Positions 1 to 11,059 of a DNA stretch of 64,000 nt are shown in pieces (the stretch's first letter is position 1; each line of letters starts with the position of its first letter). Under the pieces are notes generated by a model. That model had not been told where the DNA came from. It saw nothing but the letters and a program-made list of their open reading frames with translations, and made no database searches. The DNA lies in the NCBI RefSeq assembly GCF_017591425.1, contig NW_024467121.1:16876707-16940706 (forward strand). Direction: 5' to 3'. The stretch comes from Ochotona curzoniae (taxonomy: Eukaryota > Chordata > Mammalia > Lagomorpha > Ochotonidae). Made by a program: the position numbers and the translations under genes.

Positions 1-11
1 GGGAAAGGGGG

Positions 12-335
12 AGGTGCAAGCGCTATTGTAGAGCGAGTTAAGCAGCCATCCACAGTGCTGGCATACCATATATGCTCCAGTTTGTGCCTTGGCTGCTCCG
101 TCTCCAATCTCTCTCCCTGCCAATGTACCCAGGAAAACAAGAAAGATCGCCCCAAGGTTTTTAGTCCTTGCACTCATGTAGGAAACCTAGAAGAACTTCC
201 TGGCTCCTGGCTTTGGTCTGGCTCAGCCCTGGCCTTTGTGCCCAGCTGGAAAGTAAACCAACAGATGTAAGATCTCTGTCTCTCTCCTCTCTTTCACTCT
301 TGTAATTTGACTTTTGATTATTAATCTAAATAAAG
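12..335 (+). mobile_element. CSINE (lagomorph tRNA-derived SINE), diverged copy
   Basis: The order of landmarks matches the C-repeat: a degenerate tRNA-like head, 'ccaggaaaacaagaaag' in place of the usual 'cctgggaaagcagtag', 'tcctggctcctggctttgg', then a CT-rich block and an A-rich tail with 'aataaagaaa'. Many substitutions show it is old. The 71-codon frame inside it (55-270) is a by-product of the SINE. No clear target-site duplication can be judged because the element lies at the window edge. Confidence 0.85.
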
Positions 336-1744
336 AAAAAAAAGCAAAGGAATGTTTCCTTTCCTTGGACTACAGTATACTATCATGCAGAGGCCACATT
401 TTGCCTTGGTATGTGGAGTGGCAGTTAACACTATTGTCTCAAATGCACCCTTAGCTGTAAGGAGCCCACATCCAACTCTAAGCACAAGGTTATCCAACTG
501 GACGATACATAAAGTGCTAGGGATGTTCTCTATCCAGTGTCTCCCATCCACATTCTGCTTCACATTCAGATTTTTTTCCTTAGTTCATCAGCCCCCCCCC
601 CAATATGATCCTAATTCTCTTGCTATGTTTGCAGTCTGTACAAGTGCAAAATGTGGAATTATTCTTGTCAAATCTTCCCCTTCCAGATTGGCTAACTTGA
701 AGATCAGAGCTTTCTGCACAAGAAAAGACTTCCTGGCTCAATGTGTCAGCTTCTTTTCATGTAGCTAGATCTTTCAATTTGTAGCATAACCCCTGCAGCA
801 CCAGAGAGAAAAGATGATATGTCTGAAATGCTGAACCGCGGTCACCCCTGCCTACCATTATGTTTCCACAGGCGTTTCTATAAAAAGCTGCAAAACCAAG
901 GGTCTGAGATCTGACACCAGAAATGGCTACAATCGCTCAAAGGCACCCCTTTTTCTATCTCTTGTTGATTGACCCCCATCCCATTCTGCTTTTCAGTGCA
1001 CAGCCCAAAACTCTATATTTAGGCCAGTGACCAGTCACACATACGGCTCCAAACAGTTCTCACTCTTCTCGTGGATGGCTCCCCCTCTGAGTCTGGTGTT
1101 ACACTCAGAAGAACTATGCTCCCGTCTCAGCTCAACCACTTATGGTGTGATATGGCACACTTTGCCAGAGGTTTCTGATGTCTCTGCCTCCATAAAATAA
1201 GACACAGTAGTGACCACTGATATGGTTGAGTACAGGCTGTCGACTAGATATTATTTATTCTACATGGTTTCTGCTTGTAGTTACGGGAGAGTGTACCAAA
1301 TCCTTTAACTTATCTGCAATAGTGTGAAAGAGGGAAGCTAAGGAAAAGCATTGAAACAGAAGTGCTTATGAGTGCTAAATGAAAGAGCTGGAATTGAAAC
1401 TCAGAGACTATAAACTTTATCCTAAGTTTTTCTGACTTCTTTCCATATATGATTTTTTAGCCTATAAAATTATAGGAAAATAATAGAGTGCTGACCTATT
1501 TCACAGGAACTTTAGAAAGATCAAGTTAAGAACTAAGAAAGTACTTTCTATAGCATAATATGCTTTGCAAATGTAAATTTTTATTATTGATACTCTTTAG
1601 AATGACACAGTAGTAATACTACTTAATCTAAAATGTATTAATGTACAATTGACATGTGTGTGTATGTATGCACATTTAGAAAGGAAAATATTTGGCATAT
1701 ATATTAGCTTTTTGTCACCACAAACATGTTTATTTGTCACACAG
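336..1744. other. Unassigned non-coding stretch
   Basis: I recognise no gene here. A run of ten C lies at about 592-601. A perfect MEF2-type motif, ctatatttag, is at 1013-1022, but a single motif of this kind is expected by chance in AT-rich DNA. A 138-codon frame (352-768, plus) has no domain, signal peptide or family resemblance that I can see. The part around 1290-1440 faintly resembles the 3' half of a minus-strand MIR, too weakly to call. Confidence 0.5.
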
Positions 1745-2065
1745 TTTTGGAATTTCAAGTGCAAGACAGGGAGACCCCTCCCTCATTTGTTTAACCTCTG
1801 GTAAGGATTTGCACATGGTTGTATGTTGGTATTAGAAGCCACATCTTGAGCCAGGGTTAGACAGAGAGGCTTTGGCTTTTATGGTGATCCTTTTGCAAAA
1901 CTTACCTTCGGAGGACACAGTTCCAATGACCTAATGATCTTCCACCAAGCTGCATATCCTAAATACCACCACAGGATTGTTTCCACCTCTTAGTACCATT
2001 CAGGATGTAAGAACCTGCATGAGTTCAGCGTCCATTCAGATCCAAATCATAGCTGCACATTTGGT
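1745..2065 (-). mobile_element. MaLR-type LTR remnant
   Basis: The stretch reads as the reverse complement of the 5' half of an ERVL-MaLR LTR (MLT1/MST group). It has the block that normally says 'allow, cacctcc-aaaggccccacctc-aaataccatcac' in the degraded form 'tgatcttccaccaagctgcatatcctaaataccaccacag', followed by the region ending near the LTR terminus. Divergence is high and the subfamily cannot be named. No internal viral gene sequence accompanies it. Confidence 0.5.
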
Positions 2066-4009
2066 TTTACATTTCTAAAATCACCAGTAACAGTCTATGG
2101 AATCATATCCCCTACTGAGCCATTTGGGTACTGGCTGCTGAGCAAAGAGAAGCGAACAGAGAGACATCCTGAGTTTTTTTCTTGGTTTCTAACAAGTATG
2201 GAACCATTTTTAGTGAAAATGTCATTCTCAATATTTATGAGACAATCAGAATACAGAAAACTTTCTTTAAGAAGTCCTGTTTTTATGAAGTCACATGAAA
2301 CAAGTTGTATGCTCGTTCCTGATACACACAGCAATGGCTGAAATGGATAATCCTAACTCCTCCTCCTCAGATTGAGAATCTGCTTGCCCTTCTGTTTTCC
2401 AAGGTTCATGAAGATGTGTGTCATTTAGGAAGCTGTCATCCGAACAGCTGCTGAGCATCTCAACCCACAGGTGCCCATATAAACCTGTGATCTGCATTAG
2501 CTAATGAAGAGTGCTCCCCAGTGCCAAAGGCACCTCCTAGTGGTTACTGAGTTGTCTACTGGGGCAAACTTATTTGTCTGAATCATTAGAATTCAATTTA
2601 GTGCCTTGCTGCCTCGGGAATATCATGTAACCGGCACATCTGGCCACATTTGCTCAAACACTAAGTAGTACTATGTGGAATGTGAAAGCAGTGGAATGTA
2701 CCTGTGTGAGCAGAGAATAGGCTGGTAAAGAGTGAGTTCATCCCTGGAGATAATGTGGAAGTATGCAGCCATTTCTCTCTCACTTCTTAACACTAAGGAG
2801 CACCATTTTCCAGATAAGACTGTGTAGTCTGGGGCTTGGTGTCCTGAAGTAATGTATTACTTACACACAGGAATGATATTCTGAAACTGCTCTAGTCTAT
2901 TTTGCAAGGAACAAGAAATAGCTTCTTCTGATTGCATCCTTCCCCTCTCTTAAAAGTTGACACTGCATTTTTAGAGGAGATATCTAATAAGAACTTCTGG
3001 AAGAGAAAAATGTTTTCAATGGAAGAAGGGATGGCAGAAACTAATTCAAAAGTAGCAACATTATATTCATAACTTTAAGTCACACTACTTGGCATTTCGA
3101 CTGTTAAGAGTTTGGCCTCCCCACTTTCAAAGTCATTTGATGCCAGGCCCTGAGGATTCACATCAGAAGGTTGTTCCTGGCCTTGGGCTGGTTACAACAG
3201 AGCAAAGACAAGAGTTCATATCCAATAGGATGACAGACATGCAGTCAATGTTGTTAAAAACTTCTGTCAAATCAGAGAAAGGGAGCCAGCTTGAATGGCA
3301 TCTTCTGGGAAGAGATCTTTCCTAAACATATACAAAAGGAAATTCCAGGAAGGAAGAATCATATAAGCAAACACACAAAAGTGAGAAAAGTTGTCATAGA
3401 TTCCAACTCTCAAGCATCTTGTAGTTGTTCTTTTGGAGAAAGAGGAGAATGAAGAGAAAGACACTAGATAAATGTCCCAGATAGAAGCTTCAACTTTTGC
3501 TGGGAGGGAGGGGTTGATTGGGAGATTTGCATAAGCATATGAGAGAATGAGACTTTGTTGTTAAAATCAGTGTCCTGTAAATGCCCATGGTAAGGATCCA
3601 AAGAAGAAAGAGGAGAGCGGGGGTGGGAGAAGAGGAGATGGTAGTGGGGGAGATCATAGGCAGGAATGTAGCCAGAAAGCTACAGTATGAATTAAAAATA
3701 AGAGTCAACAATTTACTGGTTGGTTTTGAAGAGCTAGAGAGGAAATATTAAGGAGAGGGTTCCAATCAGTCCTGATGTTTCCCCCGTGAGACCCTACATA
3801 GGCACACTGCCTTCCTTGAGACTGGTGAAGCAGAGAAGACCTCGTGGGAGAGCTGTGGATCATGAATTCAACCCGGGGTTAGCAGAACCTACAAAGCAGT
3901 CAGGTAAAGCTCCGTAGCTGGAGCTCATCCTGAAAGCATGAAGCACAATTTAGGACACTGTAAAAAGCACATTATTTCTTGCTGAAGCACTAGTTTATTA
4001 TCTGAAATG
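2066..4009. other. Unassigned non-coding stretch
   Basis: AT-rich sequence with many short frames on both strands, all under 80 codons. I see no repeat family, exon or RNA gene that I can defend. A purine-rich patch lies at about 3590-3665 (gaagaaagaggagagcgggg and similar). Confidence 0.5.
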
Positions 4010-4435
4010 ATCATTTGTCCCTCTCAGGATTTTGATTCAGACTGGATTGCCATGGTAAATTGTCATTTGCTAATTTCTTGTGGGCCATGGCTTCATCAAG
4101 CTTGGTTAATAAAGACTCCTTAATACATCCTAGACTTGTTTGGCGTGATCTCTTTTGCACCCCGCAACATGAGTTCTTGCTCTTTTAGGTATGGATTAAT
4201 TGGAAATAGGGTGGGTTATGATAAAGCAGGTCTACCCATCATGCTTTTCTCATGCACCTGTTTGCTTTTTCTGCTTATAGGAGGCCCTCAGCAGAAGCTG
4301 GGCAGATGCTGGTGCTATGTTCCTCAACTTTGTAGCCTCTAGAATGATGAAGCAAAATAAATCCCTTTTCCTTTATAAGTTACCCAGTCACAGGCATCCT
4401 GCTATAGCAATATGAAATAAGCAAGACACCCTGGT
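4010..4435 (+). mobile_element. MaLR-type LTR remnant (MLT1/MST group)
   Basis: The 3' part is diagnostic: 'cctctagaatgatgaagc', 'aaataaatcccttttcc' and 'ctttataagttacccagtca', then 'tatagcaatatgaaataa', match the R/U5 end of ERVL-MaLR LTRs, including the polyadenylation signal at about 4357. Upstream, 'gcagatgctggtgctatg' matches the LTR body. The 5' limit is uncertain. It appears to be a solo LTR; no internal region is recognisable. The 68-codon frame inside is not a gene. Confidence 0.7.
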
Positions 4436-5099
4436 AAATGTAAAAAGAGTTCTTAAATAAAACACAAGAACTAAATAATGCTGTTAGCATGATAACTATA
4501 GCACTGAAATATCAGTTAGAATGGAGATTTTAAGCTTTTAAACTGCTAAAGTGTTGTAGGGTATAAAGTGAGATCATGTCAAACATGTCTAGAATGTATC
4601 AAGGAATATTTATTAACCAAGCTTGGTGGTAACAGGACCCACTAGAAATTAGCAATAGACAAATCCATGTGGCAATCCAGCCTGAATTGAAACCCTGAGA
4701 AGAGCAAATGATCATTTCGCTGAAGTCCATCCATTAGACTGAAGACCCATGTCTCAGCTTCCCAACAATATAAGTTATCCTAAGAGACATGCAGCAAACA
4801 ACCTGGACACACTTCTCTGCCCACATTCTGTTACTGTTAGGTCTCACCTCTCCTGAAAGTGTAGAAAGTGCACACATTAGAAATACAAAGCATCTCAGCA
4901 ATGACCTCTTCACAATGCCACCCAAGCAGTGAACAGAGGGTAAGGAATTTAGACACACAAAGGGCCGTACTCAGGGGCTGTGTGTCCCTGGAGTCTGTCT
5001 GTGGGAAGCCAGAAAGCAAGCAGATACTGGGGAGGCCAAGAGTCAGAGTGCCAGAGCGACAGAAGCAAAGGACCTAGAGAGAGAGTCCCTCCCTATCAT
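4436..5099. other. Unassigned non-coding stretch
   Basis: No gene or repeat recognised. Several overlapping frames of 60-74 codons on both strands between 4734 and 5077 show no family resemblance. Confidence 0.45.
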
Positions 5100-5432
5100 G
5101 GGCCTTTATGTGGGCTTGGGGGAGAATTGGTTAGGCAACAGTCCAGTACTGCCCCCTCTCAAGTTCTAGGTGGGCATCACCCAACTCATAGGTGGGCAGT
5201 AGGTAGAAAGAATCACATAGTTGAGCGAGGTGTAGCTTCCAGACTCAATCTCCTGAGCTGGTTGTCTAAGACCATAACACTCACTCATGAGAGAAAGGCA
5301 TTAACCCATTTTTGATGGCTCTTGTACTACAACCCAAGCACCTTCCTCAAGAATGCACTTATCAACACTGAGGCATTGAGGAACTAAGGTTTAAACACAT
5401 GAAGTTTTGGGGGATACAGTCAAACTTTGGCC
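5100..5432 (-). mobile_element. MaLR-type LTR remnant, 5' half
   Basis: Read on the minus strand, the sequence from 5432 downward follows the opening of an ERVL-MaLR LTR: the plus-strand text 'aacacatgaagttttggggg' and 'atacagtcaaactttggcc' mirrors the typical 'acatgaattttgggggacacattcaaaccatagc' end, preceded by the '-ttgaggaactaaggttt-' segment. The remaining part down to 5100 is more diverged. Subfamily not resolved. Confidence 0.6.
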
Positions 5433-6924
5433 AAAAAATTACTTATTCAAATGACGTACATATTGTCCATTTTTATGAATTTAAAAATATGAAACATGCC
5501 TGTTGGTTACTGTATATTATATACATTTATGCATGTGAATGTATTTGTATATGTGTGTTATGTACACATAAAAATAGGAAAGCATTCATAATCCAGAGGG
5601 CACTATCAATATTCCTATGTATCATAAAATAATCCAACTATGCTTCATACCCAAATAGCAAAACCAAAATATTATGCACCCTGCACTGGAAGGTTTCATA
5701 TTATTTGGAAATATATGTCACTTGATTTTTTTTCTGTGAGTAGTTCAATGACTTTTTATTAAGAAAGGATCTTCGCTTCCCATTTTAACATATTCTTTCA
5801 AATCTCTTCGATGATCATCATAATGTTCCTCTAGACATCTATGGAAAAGTTTATTGTAAAATATTTCAGCTTCTGCTGATGTTTTTCTTATAATAAAAAT
5901 AGAATAAGTGATTCTATATCCGTTGTTGCCATGGTAACTAACATATTTATATATTGAGAAGGAACATGAAAATTTCTAAAGGCATTTCCATCCTTATGAT
6001 ATATGTCTCTGAATAGACAAGGCCATATCCTTCTTATAACTTTAATTCTAGAAAAATGCCTTCTGGTGGACACTGTGTGCCATCTTCCTCTTAAAGACGC
6101 AAATGTTATGAGACCTGGCTCCTGATGTGTAGTCACTGTACACAGACAGACATGGTACACACTGCTCAAGACATCAATTGATCACTGCTATTTTTATAGA
6201 AGAATGGAAAATATTCCTAACAGAATACTTATGCTTTGAATAGTTATTAAGTTATATCAATATCTTAATTTTTAAAAGGTATTTCAAATCTGAAATTCAT
6301 TAGTCAGTTACCTATCCATCCACCTTACGCCAATTCTAGGTTTACTCTAAATCAAACATGCTGTTTGTACATGTATTCATTAACAAATGTTAATGACAAA
6401 GTTTAGAAAACATGTTAAAATCACAGTCCAGAGGAGGTGATAGCCAAGAGGTTATCACATGATTATACTGTCTACAAAAAGATTTGCCCAGGATGGAAGC
6501 ATAAGCAAAGTATCATAGGAATGTATCATAGCTGGGAGGTATCAGGGAAGATTTGGAGGGAGAAGGGTTAAAGGAGAGAGGGAGAAAGAGAAGCTCTTGA
6601 ATGAGGCTTATGCTGAAGGACATTTCCATGTCAATAAATTCCTATACCATCAATTTAGCTAATATTTAACAAATATAAGAGAAATAGTCATGTGCTTAGT
6701 AAAGCAAGTCTTTATAGGTGAAGGGAAAAAGTATATAGGAGCTATACAATTGGATGCTAGGAGTTAAGTCCAATTTAATGCCATTTATTGACGCTCTATA
6801 TTGCCACACATCTGCTATATACACAGGTAGCTCCTGACAGATTCACCTTGCATGAAATGTAAATAACCTTTAAGAGTAGGTATAATCTTGCTCTACAATA
6901 AGACTCTTGAAATATTCATGAACA
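5433..6924. other. Unassigned AT-rich stretch
   Basis: No gene recognised. The segment includes TATA-rich DNA at 5510-5580 and a purine-rich patch at about 6540-6595. The 93-codon minus-strand frame at 5888-6169 has no recognisable domain. Confidence 0.45.
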
Positions 6925-7075
6925 AAACCAGATAGTGTTCTTGGCTTTTGGCTTAGGTCTGGCTGAGTTGGTGTGGGCATCTGGGGAATACACCAGCAGA
7001 TGGGAAATGTCTTTCTGTCTCTCACTCTCGCTGCCATCCTGCCTATCAAATACATAAATAAATCTTTAAAAAATA
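6925..7075 (+). mobile_element. CSINE 3' fragment
   Basis: Only the 3' half is present: 'tggcttttggcttaggtc', 'acaccagcagatgggaaatg', a CT-rich block and the tail 'aaatacataaataaatcttt'. The tRNA-like head is missing, so it is a 5'-truncated or eroded copy. Confidence 0.7.
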
Positions 7076-7346
7076 ATATAACAACATTTGTTTTGAAGTA
7101 AGTAAATTTATTTTTTCAGACCTCCTAAATTACATTATCATTTTCCCTGGAAGCAGGGATTGTGAGGAGTCACATGGACTAAGAGGCAGATAGGGTCTCT
7201 GAACCCTAGAGAAGTTACCTTTGTAAAAACATGTGTAAAACCTTGCTTCTCTCCATTGCTTACCCTTCCTCCCCAGCTTCACCCCTGCCCCCTTGAAGGA
7301 GAATAAAAACAGGATCAACACATCACCTCCCACCTCTTAGAGGGAT

Positions 7347-7761
7347 TGTTATGACAAAAACAAGGAGACAAAGACCAAGGCAAACCCCATCTCTGAGTTA
7401 GTGATTACTGTAAGGGAGTTGGTACTGAGAGTTCAGCTTGTGCAGATGTGAGGAGGAAGCCACCAGACACTACTTTATGATGTCCATTCTGTCCAAGCAA
7501 AGTGCCGGACATTGCTGAATAAGGGTTTTTTTCTGCCATTTGAGTGCCTCATTTGTTCCCTCTCCCTGAGATGGTGCATAAAAGACAACACATCCATCAT
7601 TTCTTTGAGTCTTTTTCTTGCCCTGTTGCCCCTCCTGTCACTATGGTAGGAGCCTCCTTTCTAACTCTTTTTAAATAAATTTTGCCTTGAACACTGAAGT
7701 TGTCAACATGAAATGACTAAACGAGGTTGCTGTTGTCTTTTGTGTCAAATTCCCTGCAACA
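7347..7761 (+). mobile_element. Possible solo LTR
   Basis: The segment starts with TGTT and ends with CAACA, has a TATA-like 'gcataaaag' at about 7574-7582, an AATAAA at about 7673 and a T-rich stretch between them. This layout resembles the U3-R-U5 plan of an endogenous retroviral LTR. Against it, I see no matching target-site duplication at the two ends and cannot name a family. Treat it as a structural guess. Confidence 0.3.
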
Positions 7762-7954
7762 AAATGAGTAAACAAAGTCAGAAGTCCAATCACTTGCATT
7801 TGTAATCAGTCTGATGAAATATCTTCTGTTCCTTTACCATTCTCTGTTGTTGAAAACATTTCATCTACAGAGGTGAGTGTGAAAGGCACAGGACCAGAAA
7901 AAGTAAAAGTAGAAGCCAGTTGAGGAGAAGTTAAGAGAACTTGGTACTAACTTA

Positions 7955-8336
7955 TTCACTGTGGTTTGGCCGTGGGCAAAATCCTAACGCTTGCCTTGAT
8001 CTCAATGTTGGGTCCCCACTAAATTCTTGTTGATAACCTTATCACCATTTTGGTCATAGCAATACACAGGGACTTAAGGAGGTGACTGGGCTAGGAGGGC
8101 ACCACCTCCTACATGAAGTTTGTATTATTAGGAACTTGAAGGATCCCTCTGGTCCTTCCACACATGAGAACCAATCCAGAAGGTGACATTTTGAAAACAA
8201 AATAGAATCTCTCACCAGACACTGAACACTGCAGTCTTGGAGTTCACAGTCTGTAGAGATGAGAGCAATGAATTTCTATTGTTTATAAATTAACTGAGTT
8301 AAAGGAATCTGTTACAGCAGGATGAACTAACTAAAA
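7955..8336 (+). mobile_element. MaLR-type LTR remnant
   Basis: The 3' half is clear: 'ctctcaccagacactgaaca', then 'gaatttctattgtttataaa' and 'ctgttacagcaggatgaact' follow the well-known end of a MaLR LTR. The 5' half ('ggtttggccgtgggcaaaat', '-gttgggtccccacta-') fits the opening with more substitutions. About 380 bases agrees with a nearly whole LTR. Confidence 0.7.
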
Positions 8337-9557
8337 TACTCTCTAAAGTCAGAGGCTTGAACAAAGCACTAGTTGTTAGCCAGGCACAGAGAAATCAGGA
8401 GTTGGTAAGCCTGGCTGCTAGAACTTAAGACACATCCAATAGAGTGTAAAGATGAAAGGGAGATTGGATGGTGCAATAGTGCTACTATGGAGCAGTGAGA
8501 AACGGAACATAAACCCAAGCTTTTCAGGACTCCGTTCCTCATATCAGTTAAGGACATATGCATAATGGGATAATTTCACCTGGGCACAATCAGTCACTAC
8601 AAAATTATATATAAACACAAACTATTTTGCAAAAATAGAATAATATGGAAAATTGCTCTTACATGTTAAGCATATTGCGTGTATATATTTTTCAAATAGC
8701 AAGAATATACAGAAACACCTATAAAACAAAGGGAAATATAAAATATTTCCCAAGTGGTATTTTTATGCTAAGTCAAAGATAGCATTTTAAGGCAATAATG
8801 AAATCAATTATTTAATCATGACGGTACAAAGTCATTTGTTACAATTAAACATGAAAACAAAAAAATATACAGTAAATGTTGCAAAATGACATAAGATAGA
8901 AAACTGAACGTTAAAATGACAAATTTAACATTAAAGCTGAACATTAAAAATGACAAATGAAATACTTGAATCCACAAAATTTTATGTGAAATATGTTCTA
9001 AAATGACATCTAATTCAGAAACTGAAAAGGGAAAAAAATCACAAGAAAGATTGGGATCCATTAAATTCTTCAAATCTTCTGTACAGAAGTAGTCATAAGA
9101 TTGAAAGGTAGTTCACAAACTCTTGAGAAAATAATGAGGAAATACATTTCAGGCAAAATTTAATTTCTTTAATAGTTTCTAGTGCGTAGTATTTTTAATC
9201 TATTCATTTAGCAGCTACATTTTTATTGCTAATAACCAAGAAACTGTTTAATAAATTACTCTAACAGGTAAAATTAAAGCTCTCTTGAAATGTGATTTTG
9301 GAATAACACTGAACAATATTTAATTATGAAAAATCATAATGCATACTATAAGTAAACACATTACATTAGGCATTCAACAACATAGTCTTTAGGATTTTCA
9401 ACCATTAGTTAAGTTAGTAAAAGTGAAAAAAAAATCATGATTCAGAATGTTAAAAATGTTTAACACAATAAATTGTAGTGCAGTCTATGTACTTGCTGAC
9501 TAATAATTATATAAAATTATATATATATCAATTAAATGAGTCACATTTCCTCGTGGA
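8337..9557. other. Unassigned AT-rich stretch with a short tandem duplication
   Basis: No gene recognised. An imperfect direct duplication is visible: 'ctgaacgttaaaatgacaaa' at 8904 and 'ctgaacattaaaaatgacaa' at 8937, giving a repeat period of about 33 bases. The 85-codon minus frame here is low-complexity and not convincing. Confidence 0.5.
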
Positions 9558-9800
9558 AATATTTTTACATTTATTTATATGAAAGGCAAATAGAAAGAGA
9601 GAAGGAGGGAGCGAGGGCAGTGCAGAGTGAGACAGCAGGAGAGAGTTCTCCTATCTGTTGGTACATGCCCCAAATGTCCTTCAGAACTTACCCAGCCCAA
9701 ACCAGGAGTCAGAAACTCCATGCAAATCTTTCATATGGATGGCAGAGACTCAACTACTTGAGGCATTAACTGCTGCTTCTTGGCCTCATTAGCATGGAGT
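9558..9800 (-). mobile_element. CSINE, degraded minus-strand copy
   Basis: The order is that of a reversed C-repeat: T-rich tail 'acatttatttatatgaaag', the purine block 'agaaagagagaaggaggg', then the remains of the body with 'ctcaactacttgaggcatt' and 'ttttcccaggcagtgg'. Divergence is high, and the head beyond 9800 is lost or unrecognisable. Confidence 0.6.
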
Positions 9801-9844
9801 TTTCCCAGGCAGTGGTTCCATCATTGCACTTGCTTTATCATGGA

Positions 9845-9947
9845 GATAGATGATATAGATATAGATATAGATATAGATATAGATATAGATATAGATATAA
9901 ATATAGATATAGATTAGATATGGATATAGATATAGATAGATATAGAT
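9845..9947. repeat. (ATAGAT)n microsatellite
   Basis: About 17 hexanucleotide units of atagat/gatata run through 9845-9947 with a few interruptions (taaat, ttagat, tggat). Slippage-prone and likely polymorphic. Confidence 0.95.
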
Positions 9948-10192
9948 TTTTAATCAAAATCCAGTGCATGCAACAGAAGGTTATATTTTTGTACATCTAT
10001 ATTTGTCAATTGCCTAAGTTAAATTCTTAATGTAAACCAAATTTAGGAGTCACTGTTAAATTATCTTTATGTATCTGACTTTTCTTATTTATTATCATAG
10101 AATCCACATGTAAGTATGATTATGGAACATTTTCTTTTTTAATCACTGGCTTATTTTACTTACCATAATGTTTTCCAAGTCCATCCATGGGG

Positions 10193-10217
10193 ATCCTGCC
10201 ATGGGAAATGGCAGGAT
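10193..10217. repeat. Short perfect hairpin
   Basis: A 10-base arm atcctgccat (10193-10202) is followed by the loop gggaa and the exact complement atggcaggat (10208-10217). It lies within the L1 3' UTR remnant. There is no sign of a function. Confidence 0.8.
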
Positions 10218-10583
10218 TTTTATCTTTTATCTTTTATCTGAATAACAATCTATCATATGAATACAAATTTCCTCAAATTTTGTGGAAAATAAAACTAAGA
10301 GATAACTATTTTGCTGTGAGTTTTTGGAACCTATATAGGAGCTTACCAAAATCTCTTTAAAATGAGTATTATAAAAATTTATGGATTTCACAATAAACTT
10401 ACCATTTAATTTCACTTTCCGTAACTCTTCGAAGCACAGCTTTTGTGTACACCACAGTTTCTTTAAGGGCTTGTTCGCTAGTAGACACCTAGGTTGCTAG
10501 GTTGTCTCCATTTCAAGGTTCTGATAATAATGTGATAAACCTCAGAGTGTAGAGATCTTTAAAAGTTGATAACTCCTTTTGAG

Positions 10584-10585
<2 letters not shown>

Positions 10586-10627
<42 letters not shown>
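10586..10627. repeat. (GT)n microsatellite
   Basis: A run of 42 bases of uninterrupted GT dinucleotide. Confidence 0.98.
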
Positions 10628-10629
<2 letters not shown>

Positions 10630-11059
10630 GAAAAACAGACTGATAGGTCAGTTAAGAACTTTCATAATGTTTTGTAATAATAGCTGTACCAAAACCACAT
10701 CCTATTAAAAGATTCCTTTCTCCATACCATCACCTACACAGATTCCCTCTTATTGGAGAAGAGCCATCCTAACATGTTAAGTGGTACCTGTTAGTGAGTT
10801 TGATTCTCATTTCTCTGATGATTACTGAGTATGTTTTCCTGCTCCCTTTGGCCATTTACATGTCATTTCGGAGAAATATCTAAGTCTTTTGCCCATTTTT
10901 CACCTTGGGTATATGTGTGCTTGGCATGGACTTACACTGAAAGAATATTTTAACATAATGTATCAAACAGTGGGATAATATTCAAAATGTTCTCTTAGAA
11001 CATCATATGTGTTTAATACATTGCATTTGACATATTTTTTAAAAACCACAAGGAATCTG

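Larger units (their letters stand above)
10105..10960 (-). mobile_element. L1M-type LINE 3' end
   Basis: Read on the minus strand this is the end of L1 ORF2 followed by 3' UTR. Plus-strand landmarks are 'ggcttattttacttaccata' with 'gttttccaagtccatccatg' (3' UTR), 'cacctaggttgctaggttgt', and in the ORF2 end 'gattctcatttctctgatga' and 'tcttttgcccatttttcac'. All are classic ancient L1 text, heavily mutated. A (TG)n tract and a short hairpin interrupt it. Strongly 5'-truncated. Confidence 0.75.

Noticed and set aside
352..768. 138-codon plus frame
   Set aside because: It crosses a C run, has no recognisable domain, and an overlapping minus frame is also open, so it looks like chance.
1013..1022. 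MEF2-type site as a regulatory element
   Set aside because: A single 10-base AT-rich motif is expected by chance in a sequence of this length and composition.
7347..7761. Full retroviral provirus
   Set aside because: Only an LTR-like layout is visible; there is no second copy, primer-binding site or internal gene sequence, so only a possible solo LTR is listed.
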